NCBI RefSeq assembly: GCF_015775975.1
Contig: NZ_CP064056.1
Coordinates: forward strand, 2,046,001-2,110,000
Length of the DNA: 64,000 bases
Direction: 5' to 3'
Origin: Staphylococcus lloydii
GTDB lineage: Bacteria; Bacillota; Bacilli; Staphylococcales; Staphylococcaceae
A model generated the notes under the pieces. It was not told the DNA's origin and did not search any database. It saw nothing but the letters and a program-made list of their open reading frames with translations. The translations under genes and the position numbers were made by a program. This document shows positions 36,229 to 44,672 of this stretch, piece by piece; position 1 is the stretch's first letter, and each line of letters opens with the position of its first letter.

Positions 36229-37263
36229 TTATTTATTATTGATTGTCGCCTTGTTAGACTGGCGTCTGACAGTTGCTTCCAGGTCGTGTGTATAGTCCGT
36301 ACCCATTTGGTCGTCATCTTTAGAATTATCATTAACATTCGTTGCTAGCACGATATATTTCGGTCTTTGTTTAACTTCATAATAAATACGTCCAATATAT
36401 TCTCCAATGATACCGATAGACATGAGCTGAATACCACCAAGAAGTAAAATTGCAGCGATAGTCGAGAAATAACCTGGTGTATCTATGCCATCAATCAAAA
36501 TACCACAAAATATATATATTATATATAACAGACTAATAAAAGAGACGAAGAAACCTAAATATATTAACACTCTTAAAGGCTTATTGTTAAAAGAAATAAG
36601 TCCATCAATGCCATAATTTAATAAATTACCAAACGACCATTTTGATTGGCCTTCTTCTCGCTCTACATTTTCATATGTGAAAACTTTTGTATTATAACCA
36701 ATCCATTCATATAATCCTTTAGAAAAACGATTATATTCTTCTAATGAAGCAATAGATTTTACTGCCCTATTACTTAACAATCTGAAATCACCGACGCCAT
36801 CTTCAAGATTAATATCTACAAAGTAATTAATTAATTTATAATAGCTACGTGTCAGTAATTTCCTCGATTTTTTCTCACCTTCGCGATTACGTTTAGCAAT
36901 GACTTGGTCGTAGCCATCCAAATAACCTTCTATCATTTGAGGTATGAATTCAGGCGGATGTTGTAAATCCGCATCTATCATAATCACAGCATCACAGTCA
37001 GTACTATATTGATACCCTGCAAGCATGGCAGACTCTTTACCAAAATTTCTACTAAAAGAAATAAATTTGATATGCTGATCTCTAGTGGCAATATCTTGAA
37101 TAAAATTTATAGTAGAATCTTTACTACCATCATCGACAAATAGCACTTCATAATTATATTGTCGACGTTCACTATCTTGCGCTAACACTTCAGTTAATCG
37201 CTCATAGGTTTGTACAATAACATCACCTTCGTTATAACAAGGTACAATAACCCTAACATCCAT
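36229..37263 (-). CDS. GT2 polyprenyl-phosphate glycosyltransferase (CsbB/GtrB-like)
   Basis: A 344-residue enzyme. VIVPCYNEGDVI begins the GT-A domain, with the nucleotide-binding VDDGSKDST and metal-binding IDADLQHPPE (DxD) motifs and a catalytic GVGDFRLL region. Two membrane segments (about residues 233-258 and 268-292) anchor it. Such enzymes move a sugar from a nucleotide onto undecaprenyl phosphate for use outside the cell; CsbB relatives act in teichoic acid glycosylation. The usual partner (a YfhO-type transferase) is not next door. The C-terminal 35 residues are hydrophilic and atypical. Its upstream 218 bases hold no clear promoter I can name. Confidence 0.86.
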   Translation of the reverse strand: MDVRVIVPCYNEGDVIVQTYERLTEVLAQDSERRQYNYEVLFVDDGSKDSTINFIQDIATRDQHIKFISFSRNFGKESAMLAGYQYSTDCDAVIMIDADLQHPPEFIPQMIEGYLDGYDQVIAKRNREGEKKSRKLLTRSYYKLINYFVDINLEDGVGDFRLLSNRAVKSIASLEEYNRFSKGLYEWIGYNTKVFTYENVEREEGQSKWSFGNLLNYGIDGLISFNNKPLRVLIYLGFFVSFISLLYIIYIFCGILIDGIDTPGYFSTIAAILLLGGIQLMSIGIIGEYIGRIYYEVKQRPKYIVLATNVNDNSKDDDQMGTDYTHDLEATVRRQSNKATINNK

Positions 37264-37481
37264 ACATATGCCACCCTCATTCTCTATTATTATTTATATT
37301 TCCAATCTAATGTTAATCAGCGGATTTATACTGAACTAAAAGTACGCCCTGCCTATACTAAGAGTTAATACTTTTAGGCTTTTCAAAAATATAGTTATTT
37401 CAGTAAATTAAGCATCACAGCTAAATCAAATCCCTCTATTACTTGCGTCTTATTTTTCAATATCCTACGGACGTTATACAT

Positions 37482-38321
37482 TTATTGTAAAGTGCCGATT
37501 TGGACTTCGTTAGGATTCTTACCTTGGCGCTGATCCTTATTTAAACTATCAATTTCTGCAATATCTGTTAATTCCAAATTAAAATCTAAAATATTATAAT
37601 TTTCTTTAATACGCGCTGGGTTTTTTGATTTCGGTATAACCAATCTATTATGTGCTAAATGCCACCTAAGTACAATTTGAGCGGGTGTCTTGTCATATGC
37701 TTTAGCAATATTGACAATTGTCGGGTGGACTAACAAACCTTTATTTCTCATTAGAGGCATCCAAGCTGTTACTGCAATATCTTTATCATCACAATATTCT
37801 TGTAACTCATGTTGATCAAAATAAGGATGTACTTCAATCTGATTCACTGCTGGCGTAACTTTAGTTTCATTCATTAATGTTTCTAAATGATGCTGTTCGA
37901 AATTACATACGCCTATCGCTCTTATCTTTCCTTCTTCATACAACTCTTCCATCGCTTTGTAACTTTCAATAAATAATCCATCTTCTTCACACGGCCAATG
38001 AATTAAATATAAATCTAGATAATCTGTGTCTAAATTTTTCAAAGTTTTATTAAAGTATGCTTTGGTACTGTCGTAACCTTGATAATCATTCCATAGTTTA
38101 GAGGTTATAAATAAGTCTTCTCTATCGATATCTGCATTACGTAAAGCTTGGCCTAGAGCCTGTTCATTACCATAAAAATAAGCAGTATCAAAAGCACGAT
38201 AACCAGCTTCTAATGCACTATGGACAGCTACTTCCATCTCCTCATCGGTGATTTTATATACACCTAAGCCAATTTTAGGCATAGGATAACCATTATTTAA
38301 ATAATATATGTCATTACTCAT
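37482..38321 (-). CDS. Aldo/keto reductase
   Basis: A 279-residue NADPH-dependent oxidoreductase with a TIM-barrel fold. FDTAYFYGNEQALGQAL carries the catalytic Asp and Tyr, TSKLWNDYQGYD the Lys, and LYLIHWPCEEDG the His of the AKR tetrad; IPKSKNPARIKENYNI is the NADPH-binding segment. It resembles the short bacterial AKR5 group (YvgN/YtbE-like), which reduces small aldehydes such as methylglyoxal. Substrate is not determined. It is transcribed alone. Confidence 0.9.
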   Translation of the reverse strand: MSNDIYYLNNGYPMPKIGLGVYKITDEEMEVAVHSALEAGYRAFDTAYFYGNEQALGQALRNADIDREDLFITSKLWNDYQGYDSTKAYFNKTLKNLDTDYLDLYLIHWPCEEDGLFIESYKAMEELYEEGKIRAIGVCNFEQHHLETLMNETKVTPAVNQIEVHPYFDQHELQEYCDDKDIAVTAWMPLMRNKGLLVHPTIVNIAKAYDKTPAQIVLRWHLAHNRLVIPKSKNPARIKENYNILDFNLELTDIAEIDSLNKDQRQGKNPNEVQIGTLQ

Positions 38322-38497
38322 AGCTGTTCTCCTCTCATTCGCTACTAATAATTAAAATAGCACATTTACTATATTTCCAGTTTTTATAAATTTAATCATT
38401 ACGATTTCACTACATTAAGTAAATTCTAGTTAACAAAGTTAACAATAATTTTATATTTTTCATTTTCCATTGTTGCTTACGTTTAGATATCTAAAGT

Positions 38498-38542
38498 AAA
38501 AAAGCATGCTAAAATCTCGTTACCCAAGATTTAGCATGCTTC
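38498..38542 (-). terminator. Terminator of mpfA
   Basis: AAGCATGCTAAAATCT/AGATTTTAGCATGCTT perfect 16-bp stem followed by TTTTTTAC on the minus strand. Confidence 0.92.
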
Positions 38543-38547
38543 GTAAA

Positions 38548-39897
38548 TTAGTCTGTCTCTGATTCTTCTTCATTATCAGTAACAGCAACGCGTTCTTTAT
38601 TATATTCGATTTTTAATATTACTGAGATAATCTGATGATTTTCAATTTCTGAAATAATCCAGCGATCGAATTCGGTATCAACATAATCTTTTTGTTGTAA
38701 ATTTGTATTATGTGCTTGTAACCAACCACCAATTGTATCAATATCTTCAGAATCTTTAAATTCAATGTCGAATTGTTCATTTAAATCATCTAACAATACT
38801 CGACCATTTATTTGATATGTCTTATCGTCTTTTTTAACGATATCGTTTACTTCGTCGTCGTCAAACTCATCACGTATTTCCCCGACAATCTCTTCTAGGA
38901 TATCTTCCATTGTCAGAATACCTGCCGTGCCACCATATTCATCAATAATTAAACTGATATGAACGTGCTCACGTTGCATTCTAACTAAAGCATCACTGAT
39001 ACGTGTCGTTTCTGAAATCATTGGTAATTCATGTACAAAGTTGCTTATTTTTATAGTTTTTCCTGAAGCGTATTCTGTTAAAAACTCTTTAACATTTATA
39101 AAGCCTTTGACATGGTCTTTATCACCATCTTCAGTAATCGGATAACGTGTGAACTGATATTCTTTTATCGTTTCTAATAATTCATCAACATTGAACGGCT
39201 CATTCATAGTTATCATTTGCGTTCTAGGTACCATAATATCTTTCGCATGGCGTTCATCAAATGAAAAAATATTTTGCATATAAGCCAATTCTGTTTGGTT
39301 TATTTCTCCACCGTTATAACTATTGTTGATAATAATTTTAATTTCTTCTTCTGACATCGCGTCATTATTTGCATCAGGATTGACACCAAGCATACGTATA
39401 ATCACACGTGCAGAACCATTCATTAACCAAATTAACGGCTTCATCACGATACCAAAATAATAAAGTGGTCGTGAATAAACAAGCGCTAAGTTTTCAGTGT
39501 ATTGAATTGCTAATGTTTTAGGTGCTAATTCACCTAATACAACGTGTAAATATGTTACGACAATAAATGCGATAATAAACGAAATTGTCGTAGTTATGGG
39601 TTCAGGTAAATGTAATAATGCAAATAATGGATGTAACAATTTATCAAAAGTCGGTTCACCTAACCAACCTAATCCAAGTGATGTTACAGTAATACCAAGT
39701 TGACAAGCTGATAAGTAATAATCTAAATTACCAATCATTTTTTTCACAACTTTAGCATTACCATTACCTTCTGATGCTAATTGTTCAATTCTTGTTGATC
39801 TCACTTTAACTAACGCAAATTCCGATCCTACGAATACTGTAGTCAATGCAATTAAAAGAAAAAATATTACTAAATTCATTATGGGTACTGTTTCCAA
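38548..39897 (-). CDS. mpfA: CNNM/HlyC-CorC-type transporter with CBS pair (MpfA-like)
   Basis: A 449-residue membrane protein: DUF21 domain with three or four membrane segments (residues about 5-180; GSEFALVKVRSTRIEQLA is typical), two CBS domains (about 205-330; DIMVPRTQM and ISLIIDEYGGTAGILTMED), and a C-terminal CorC/HlyC domain. In S. aureus the matching protein MpfA protects against high magnesium and is thought to export Mg2+. The start is either TTG 39897, just after GGGAG, or ATG 39879. Its ribosome binding site lies in a hairpin, behind an elaborate leader with a four-codon ORF. Confidence 0.87.
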   Translation of the reverse strand: METVPIMNLVIFFLLIALTTVFVGSEFALVKVRSTRIEQLASEGNGNAKVVKKMIGNLDYYLSACQLGITVTSLGLGWLGEPTFDKLLHPLFALLHLPEPITTTISFIIAFIVVTYLHVVLGELAPKTLAIQYTENLALVYSRPLYYFGIVMKPLIWLMNGSARVIIRMLGVNPDANNDAMSEEEIKIIINNSYNGGEINQTELAYMQNIFSFDERHAKDIMVPRTQMITMNEPFNVDELLETIKEYQFTRYPITEDGDKDHVKGFINVKEFLTEYASGKTIKISNFVHELPMISETTRISDALVRMQREHVHISLIIDEYGGTAGILTMEDILEEIVGEIRDEFDDDEVNDIVKKDDKTYQINGRVLLDDLNEQFDIEFKDSEDIDTIGGWLQAHNTNLQQKDYVDTEFDRWIISEIENHQIISVILKIEYNKERVAVTDNEEESETD

Positions 39898-39901
39898 TTA
39901 A

Positions 39902-39992
39902 CTCCCTATTACTAGGGATTCACCTCCAAATTTTACGTGTCACAATAGGTGACCGTCTTTGTTTTAATTTTTGATAATTACTAGTAATAAAG
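39902..39992 (-). promoter_or_regulatory. Structured 5' leader of mpfA with alternative pairings
   Basis: On the minus strand: GTCTTT...AAAGAC encloses the palindrome ATTACTAGTAAT; GTCAC/GTGAC forms a small hairpin (39941-39955 area); a free AGGTGA (39920-39925) can instead pair with the TCACCT of that hairpin; and CCCTA-GTAA-TAGGG (39904-39917) covers the GGGAG ribosome binding site of mpfA. The upstream ATTACTAG can also pair with CTAGTAAT of this last hairpin. This is the build of a switching leader; no known riboswitch class fits. Confidence 0.5.
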
Positions 39993-39993
39993 A

Positions 39994-40008
39994 CTAAATC
40001 CTTCCCAT
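39994..40008 (-). CDS. Four-codon leader ORF upstream of mpfA
   Basis: ATG GGA AGG ATT TAG (Met-Gly-Arg-Ile-stop), seven bases after an excellent GGGAGG ribosome binding site. The ribosome stopping here would cover the 5' side of the downstream stems. Its own start region GTGTTACAAT can pair (with one G-U) with ATTGTGACAC of the leader. Whether it is translated is not known. Confidence 0.45.
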   Translation of the reverse strand: MGRI

Positions 40009-40043
40009 TGTAACACCTCCCAAAAAATTGACGTATGAATTAC

Positions 40044-40073
40044 ATTTTATCATATCATAACTCCAAGTTGTAA
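40044..40073 (-). promoter_or_regulatory. Promoter of the mpfA transcript
   Basis: On the minus strand TTACAA (40068-40073), 18 bases, TAAAAT (40044-40049), with TGA before the -10 making it an extended -10. The RNA would begin near 40037, about 30 bases before the four-codon ORF. Confidence 0.55.
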
Positions 40074-40210
40074 CATTGCGTATTAATTTACTAACAATAT
40101 TTTTTAATGATTTAAATCATTTAATAAATACTATAAATAGCAAGCTTTATACACTTTTATACTATTTGTGTTCAACAAAACATATTAATATTTTATATTC
40201 AAATGTACAA

Positions 40211-40248
40211 CAAAACGTTACCACCTAATCCGCTTTAAGTGATAACGC
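40211..40248 (-). terminator. Terminator-like hairpin after fruA
   Basis: CGTTATCAC/GTGGTAACG stem followed by TTTTGTT on the minus strand, 24 bases after the fruA stop. The loop is long (about 14 bases). Confidence 0.6.
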
Positions 40249-40271
40249 TTTGCTTATTATTAATTTTCTTA

Positions 40272-42221
40272 TTATTCGTTCATGGCTTCTGAAGCTTCTG
40301 CTTCTACTTGTGTAACTTTTGGTTTTAATAAACCGTATATGATCGCTGCCACTACCGCACCTATGATTATCGCAATTAATGATTGCAGTGCATGTGTAAT
40401 GTCTGTCGCGAAGATAACAATAATACCACCATGTGGTGCTTGTATTGCTGAACCTAATCCTAATGCAATAGCCCCTGCTACGCCTGAACCAACCATCATA
40501 GATGGAATAACGCGTAATGGGTCAGCAGCCGCAAATGGTATCGCACCTTCGGTTATAAAGGAGAATCCCATCACAAAGTTTGGAATAATTGAACCTTTTT
40601 GTTCTTTTGTAAATTTCTTACGGAACAACAACATAGCAATTGAGATTGCGATTGGAGGCACCATACCACCAATCATTGCCGCAGTAATAGGCGCGCTATT
40701 ACCTTCAGTCAATGCAGCAGTTGCGAATACGTATGCGGCTTTATTGAAAGGACCACCCATATCAATAGCCATCATCGCCCCAATTACTAGACCAAGTAAA
40801 ACAATATTGGCACCAGATAAACTATTTAAACCATTTAACAATAAGTTATTTAACCATGAAGCAGGTGGATTAATAACGTAAATCATTAATAGTCCAGTTA
40901 TCGTAACTGACAACACTGGATAAATTAAAGTTGGTTTTAAACCTTCTAAAGATTGCGGTAATCCGCTAACTAAGCGTTTAACACCTTGAGTTAAGTAACC
41001 TGCTAAGAAACCTGCTAAAATACCGCCAATAAATCCTGCGTCACCTGATACAGCTAACATACCACCTACTAAACCAGCAGCGAAACCTGGTTTATCTGCA
41101 ATACTTCTAGCAATGTATCCTGCTAAAATTGGAATGATTAATGCAAATGCACTATTTTTACCGATATTCCAAAGTTGTTCTGCGAATGCATTATGTTCAG
41201 AACTTTTCGGATCGAATGAGTTGGCACCGAATAAAAAGACGATTGCCATCAAAATACCACCAGAAATAACTAGCGGTAACATATTCGATACACCATTCAT
41301 AAGATGTTTATAAATGGTTTTTCCGATACCTTGATTACTTTCTTCAGTCGAATGGCTACGTTTACCACTAGAAGCCACAAATGGTTTTCTAGATGTATCT
41401 TGAGCTAAGTTAATTAACGCTTCTGGTCGTTTTATACCATCTGCCACAGGTACTTCAACTACATTTTTACCGTCGAATCGGTCTGTTTCAACATGTACAT
41501 CAGCTGCAACGATGATACCAGTAGCTTTAGCAATATCATCATCAGTCAGTGGGTTTTTCACGCCACCTGAACCGTTTGTTTCTACTTTTATTTGTACGCC
41601 CATTTGTTTCGCTTGCTTTTTCAATGCATCTCTTGCCATATAAGTATGTGCAATGCCAGTTGGACAAGCAGTTACAGCAAGTATATAAGGCTCATCTTGT
41701 GCTTCATTATCTTCTGATGTAGTTGTAGCAACATTTTGTTGCTCAGCATTTTCTTCTTCAGTTGCTTCGTCATCTGCACGGTCAATAATCTGTTGTACTT
41801 CGTCAGGCGATTGAGCTGCTAATAAATCTGCTCTAACTTTGTCATCCATTAATATACCTGATAACTTAGCTAAAGCATCAAGATGCGTTTGTGCGCCACC
41901 TTCAGGAGCCGCAATCATAAAGAATAAGTGAGCTGGTTGCATATCAAGACTTTGATAATCAACACCACTTTGTGATTTACCAAAGGCAATAGCTGGTTTA
42001 TTTACAGCTGCAACTTTAGCATGTGGTATGGCAATGCCTTCACCAATCCCCGTCGTACTTTGTGATTCACGATCAAAAATCGCTGACTTAAATGCTTCGA
42101 CATCATTTAAAATTCCCGCTTCATTAAGTTGAGTTACAAGTTCGTCTATAACACCGTTTTTCTCTGTTGCATTTAAATCCATCGCCATCGTATCTTTTGT
42201 TAATAATTCAGTTATTCTCAT
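40272..42221 (-). CDS. fruA: Fructose-specific PTS enzyme IIABC
   Basis: Imports fructose and phosphorylates it to fructose 1-phosphate. The 649-residue protein has EIIA (residues 1-150, phospho-His67 in EGIAIPHAKV), a Gln/Glu-rich linker, EIIB (about 178-275, phospho-Cys186 in AVTACPTGIAHT) and the membrane domain EIIC (about 310-640, eight to ten helices). Start ATG 42221 follows GGGAGTG and lies one base after the fruK stop. In-frame codons upstream overlap fruK. The A-B-C domain order in one chain is the common Firmicutes form. Confidence 0.95.
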   Translation of the reverse strand: MRITELLTKDTMAMDLNATEKNGVIDELVTQLNEAGILNDVEAFKSAIFDRESQSTTGIGEGIAIPHAKVAAVNKPAIAFGKSQSGVDYQSLDMQPAHLFFMIAAPEGGAQTHLDALAKLSGILMDDKVRADLLAAQSPDEVQQIIDRADDEATEEENAEQQNVATTTSEDNEAQDEPYILAVTACPTGIAHTYMARDALKKQAKQMGVQIKVETNGSGGVKNPLTDDDIAKATGIIVAADVHVETDRFDGKNVVEVPVADGIKRPEALINLAQDTSRKPFVASSGKRSHSTEESNQGIGKTIYKHLMNGVSNMLPLVISGGILMAIVFLFGANSFDPKSSEHNAFAEQLWNIGKNSAFALIIPILAGYIARSIADKPGFAAGLVGGMLAVSGDAGFIGGILAGFLAGYLTQGVKRLVSGLPQSLEGLKPTLIYPVLSVTITGLLMIYVINPPASWLNNLLLNGLNSLSGANIVLLGLVIGAMMAIDMGGPFNKAAYVFATAALTEGNSAPITAAMIGGMVPPIAISIAMLLFRKKFTKEQKGSIIPNFVMGFSFITEGAIPFAAADPLRVIPSMMVGSGVAGAIALGLGSAIQAPHGGIIVIFATDITHALQSLIAIIIGAVVAAIIYGLLKPKVTQVEAEASEAMNE

Positions 42222-42222
42222 A

Positions 42223-43146
42223 TTAATCACTCCCATCAAGTTTATAAATTTCAACTTGTGATTCTATATTTTTAATTGCTTCACTTTGCGCTAAGTCATC
42301 ATTAAAAGCTGTTGCTGTCCCTGCAGCAACTGCTAACTTAAATGCTGATGATACTGAGTAACCATTAGTTAAGCCAGCAACCATGCCCGCCACGGTACTG
42401 TCGCCTGATCCAACAGTGTTTATGACTTTCCCTTTAGGAACTGTGGCTTTGAAGCTTTGTTGATGATCTATGTAAATTGCTCCTTCTCCGCCAAGAGACA
42501 CAATCACTGATTTTGCGCCCTGTTCTAATATTTTACGGCCATACTTAACTACTGCTTCGTCACTATCAATAGCGACATCAAACATAACCTCTAATTCGTC
42601 TTTATTGGGTTTAATAAATAGCGGACCATAAGGCAATACACTTTCAACTAAGTGTTTCTCAGCATCTACTACCAATTGAGCACCTGTTGCGTTAGTTATA
42701 GTAGCTATTTTTTCGTAAACATCATTACCTATACTTTGCGGTACACTACCAGCAACGATAACAATATCTGCTGACGTAGTATTTTTAATTTTTTCGAGTA
42801 ATGTGTTTAATTGTTCTTCACTAATTTGAGGTCCAGGCGCATTAATTTCAGTTTCATTGCCAGTCTTTAATTTCACATTGATACGCGTGTCCTCATCCAC
42901 TGTGACAAAATCTGTAGCGATGTTGCTGTTAAATAACGTATCTTTAATAAAGTTTCCAGGAAAACCGCCTACAAATCCTAAAGCAGTCGATGCTACATTT
43001 AATGTTTGTAGCACTCTTGAAACATTAATACCTTTTCCCCCAGCAAATTTATGCGTTGATGAAGCACGATTTAAACCATCAATTTGGAAATCTTTTGCGA
43101 CCATAATATAATCTATTGATGGATTAAAAGTTACTGTATAAATCAT
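42223..43146 (-). CDS. fruK: 1-phosphofructokinase
   Basis: Phosphorylates fructose 1-phosphate to fructose 1,6-bisphosphate, feeding glycolysis. The 307-residue PfkB-family protein has the N-terminal substrate motif FAGGKGINVSRVLQTLN and the C-terminal catalytic motif TVGSGDSTVAGMVAG with its Asp. VTFNPSIDY at the start is typical of FruK/LacC. It overlaps the fruR stop by four bases (ATGA) and is followed by fruA after one base, so the three genes form one tightly coupled operon. Confidence 0.94.
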   Translation of the reverse strand: MIYTVTFNPSIDYIMVAKDFQIDGLNRASSTHKFAGGKGINVSRVLQTLNVASTALGFVGGFPGNFIKDTLFNSNIATDFVTVDEDTRINVKLKTGNETEINAPGPQISEEQLNTLLEKIKNTTSADIVIVAGSVPQSIGNDVYEKIATITNATGAQLVVDAEKHLVESVLPYGPLFIKPNKDELEVMFDVAIDSDEAVVKYGRKILEQGAKSVIVSLGGEGAIYIDHQQSFKATVPKGKVINTVGSGDSTVAGMVAGLTNGYSVSSAFKLAVAAGTATAFNDDLAQSEAIKNIESQVEIYKLDGSD

Positions 43147-43901
43147 CGTTTTCCTCCTAATATGTCATAATGACGTGTAAATAAATCATAATTTTCAACT
43201 TGTTTAATTTGTTCCGAAGTAATAATGGATACATCATGATCAATAGGCACATTGGTGAAATAAACTTTATTAAATTTAGAGCTGTCAGCTACAACAAATT
43301 TATTTAATGCTTGTTTCAATGCATACTTTTTAACAAAAGCTTCTTGATCATCAGGTGTAGTTAAACCATAGTTTATATCGATACCATTAATGCCTATAAA
43401 TGCTTTGTCAAAGCGGTAACGGCCAAGCGTTTCGATAGCGCTGGGTCCAACTGTGGCAAACGTATTGGATTTAACTTGACCACCAATTGTTATCGTTTTG
43501 ATACCGTTTTTGATTAATTCTTCAACGTGGGTAAGACCATTGGTTACAACAGTAATATTACTGCTAGTAATATATGGAATCATTTCTAGCGTAGATGAAC
43601 CTGCATCTAAAAATACACAATCATTATCTTCGATTAGTTCTGAAGCGCTTCGCGCTATTTCTTTTTTTTCTTGAAGATTTTGGGTACGTTTATCGATAAG
43701 ATTAGGTTCTAAGACAACGGATTGGTTTAATGTAGCCCCACCATGTAAACGTGTTAATTTACCTAGTTGTTGTAACTTAGATAAATCTCTACGTATAGTA
43801 GAAGCACTACAGTCTAAATTGTCCATTAATTCTTGCAATGATAAAAAATCCTTTTTTGCAAGTTCATCCAAAATTAATTCATGACGCTTTTCTGTAATCA
43901 T
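43143..43901 (-). CDS. fruR: DeoR-family repressor of the fructose operon
   Basis: A 252-residue regulator. The N-terminal helix-turn-helix covers about residues 5-58 (ELILDELAKKDFLSLQELMD, then CSASTIRRDLSKLQQLGKLTRLHGGA), followed by the sugar-phosphate sensor domain with DAGSSTLEMIPY and KAFIGINGIDINYGLTTPD. It should bind fructose 1-phosphate and control its own operon. Start ATG 43901. The promoter 20-50 bases upstream contains a CcpA cre site in its spacer, and two copies of a 10-base direct repeat lie further up. Confidence 0.92.
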   Translation of the reverse strand: MITEKRHELILDELAKKDFLSLQELMDNLDCSASTIRRDLSKLQQLGKLTRLHGGATLNQSVVLEPNLIDKRTQNLQEKKEIARSASELIEDNDCVFLDAGSSTLEMIPYITSSNITVVTNGLTHVEELIKNGIKTITIGGQVKSNTFATVGPSAIETLGRYRFDKAFIGINGIDINYGLTTPDDQEAFVKKYALKQALNKFVVADSSKFNKVYFTNVPIDHDVSIITSEQIKQVENYDLFTRHYDILGGKR

Positions 43902-43923
43902 CTTCCCACCTCATCTCACGATT

Positions 43924-43952
43924 AGTATAATGTATACGCTTTCTTAAATCAA
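43924..43952 (-). promoter_or_regulatory. fruRKA promoter with cre site in the spacer
   Basis: On the minus strand TTGATT (43947-43952), 17 bases, TATACT (43924-43929). The plus-strand sequence TGTATACGCTTTCT at 43931-43944 matches the cre consensus TGWAARCGYTWNCW at 13 of 14 positions and fills the spacer, so CcpA should repress the operon when glucose is present. Confidence 0.78.
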
Positions 43953-43968
43953 TCATTTTTTATCATTT

Positions 43969-44019
43969 TCATTCAAAAACAATCAAAATATCGGTCATTT
44001 TATATAAAATCATTCAAAA
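43969..44019 (-). promoter_or_regulatory. Direct repeats, possible FruR operators
   Basis: TCATTCAAAA occurs at 43969-43978 and 44010-44019, 41 bases (about four helix turns) apart, with a similar ATCAAAAT between. Paired direct repeats upstream of the -35 are common for DeoR-type regulators. Confidence 0.45.
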
Positions 44020-44047
44020 CCAACCATTTTCTACTTAAAACAAGCCT

Positions 44048-44097
44048 AAAAAAAGCAGTAGAAATTCATTTTCAAAATTGAATTTCTACTGCTTTTT
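44048..44097 (-). terminator. Terminator of the YbaK gene
   Basis: AAAAGCAGTAGAAATTCA/TGAATTTCTACTGCTTTT, a perfect 18-bp stem, with a T-rich tail on the minus strand. Confidence 0.9.
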
Positions 44098-44132
44098 ACA
44101 TTACATGAAACTTGTAACCTAGAAGTAAATTG

Positions 44133-44609
44133 CTATTCTATGATATTGGCAACTTCTGCACTCGCTATCTTAATCAAATCCTTGGTATTTATTTTAATTT
44201 GCATGCCTCGTTCTCCACCACTAACATACACATTTTGTAAATTTAATGCACTTTCATCAATATAAGTTGGAAAATGCTTTTTCATACCTATAGGAGAGCA
44301 ACCACCTCTCACATAACCTGTAACTTGTTTTAGCTGTTCCAGTGGTAATAAGGTTAATTTCTTTTGTTGTGCGTTATGAGCTGCTTGTTTCATATTCAAC
44401 GTTGTATCGACTGGTATCACAAATACAAAACATTCATGTTGTGCATTTTCTAATACTAGTGTTTTATAAACGACGTTAATATCCACACCAACAATTTGCG
44501 CCACAGTAGCCCCGTCCATATGCTTATGAGTAATCTCATATGTGTTAATTTCATAATCGATATTAGCTTTTTCTAATATACGCATCGCATTCGTTTTTTT
44601 ATGTTTCAT
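44133..44609 (-). CDS. Cys-tRNA(Pro)/Cys-tRNA(Cys) deacylase, YbaK/EbsC family
   Basis: A 158-residue editing-domain protein that hydrolyses mischarged aminoacyl-tRNA, chiefly Cys-tRNA(Pro). The catalytic-site Lys and Gly residues are in VYKTLVLEN and GYVRGGCSPIGMKKHFPTYID, the latter being the family hallmark. Start ATG 44609 follows AGAAGG; the GTG at 44618 lies inside that site. It lies between the fructose operon and galU, with its own terminator. Confidence 0.9.
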   Translation of the reverse strand: MKHKKTNAMRILEKANIDYEINTYEITHKHMDGATVAQIVGVDINVVYKTLVLENAQHECFVFVIPVDTTLNMKQAAHNAQQKKLTLLPLEQLKQVTGYVRGGCSPIGMKKHFPTYIDESALNLQNVYVSGGERGMQIKINTKDLIKIASAEVANIIE

Positions 44610-44672
44610 GAGAGGCACCTTCTAGCATTATTTTCGATGTTAAAAGAAAAAATTTTTAATTTCGACATAGTA

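Noticed and set aside
40240..40253. cre-like sequence TGATAACGCTTTGC after fruA
   Set aside because: It lies downstream of the operon and forms part of the terminator stem, with three departures from consensus.
40282..40881. 199-codon plus-strand reading frame opposite fruA
   Set aside because: Antisense to the EIIC domain; no start signals and no family resemblance.
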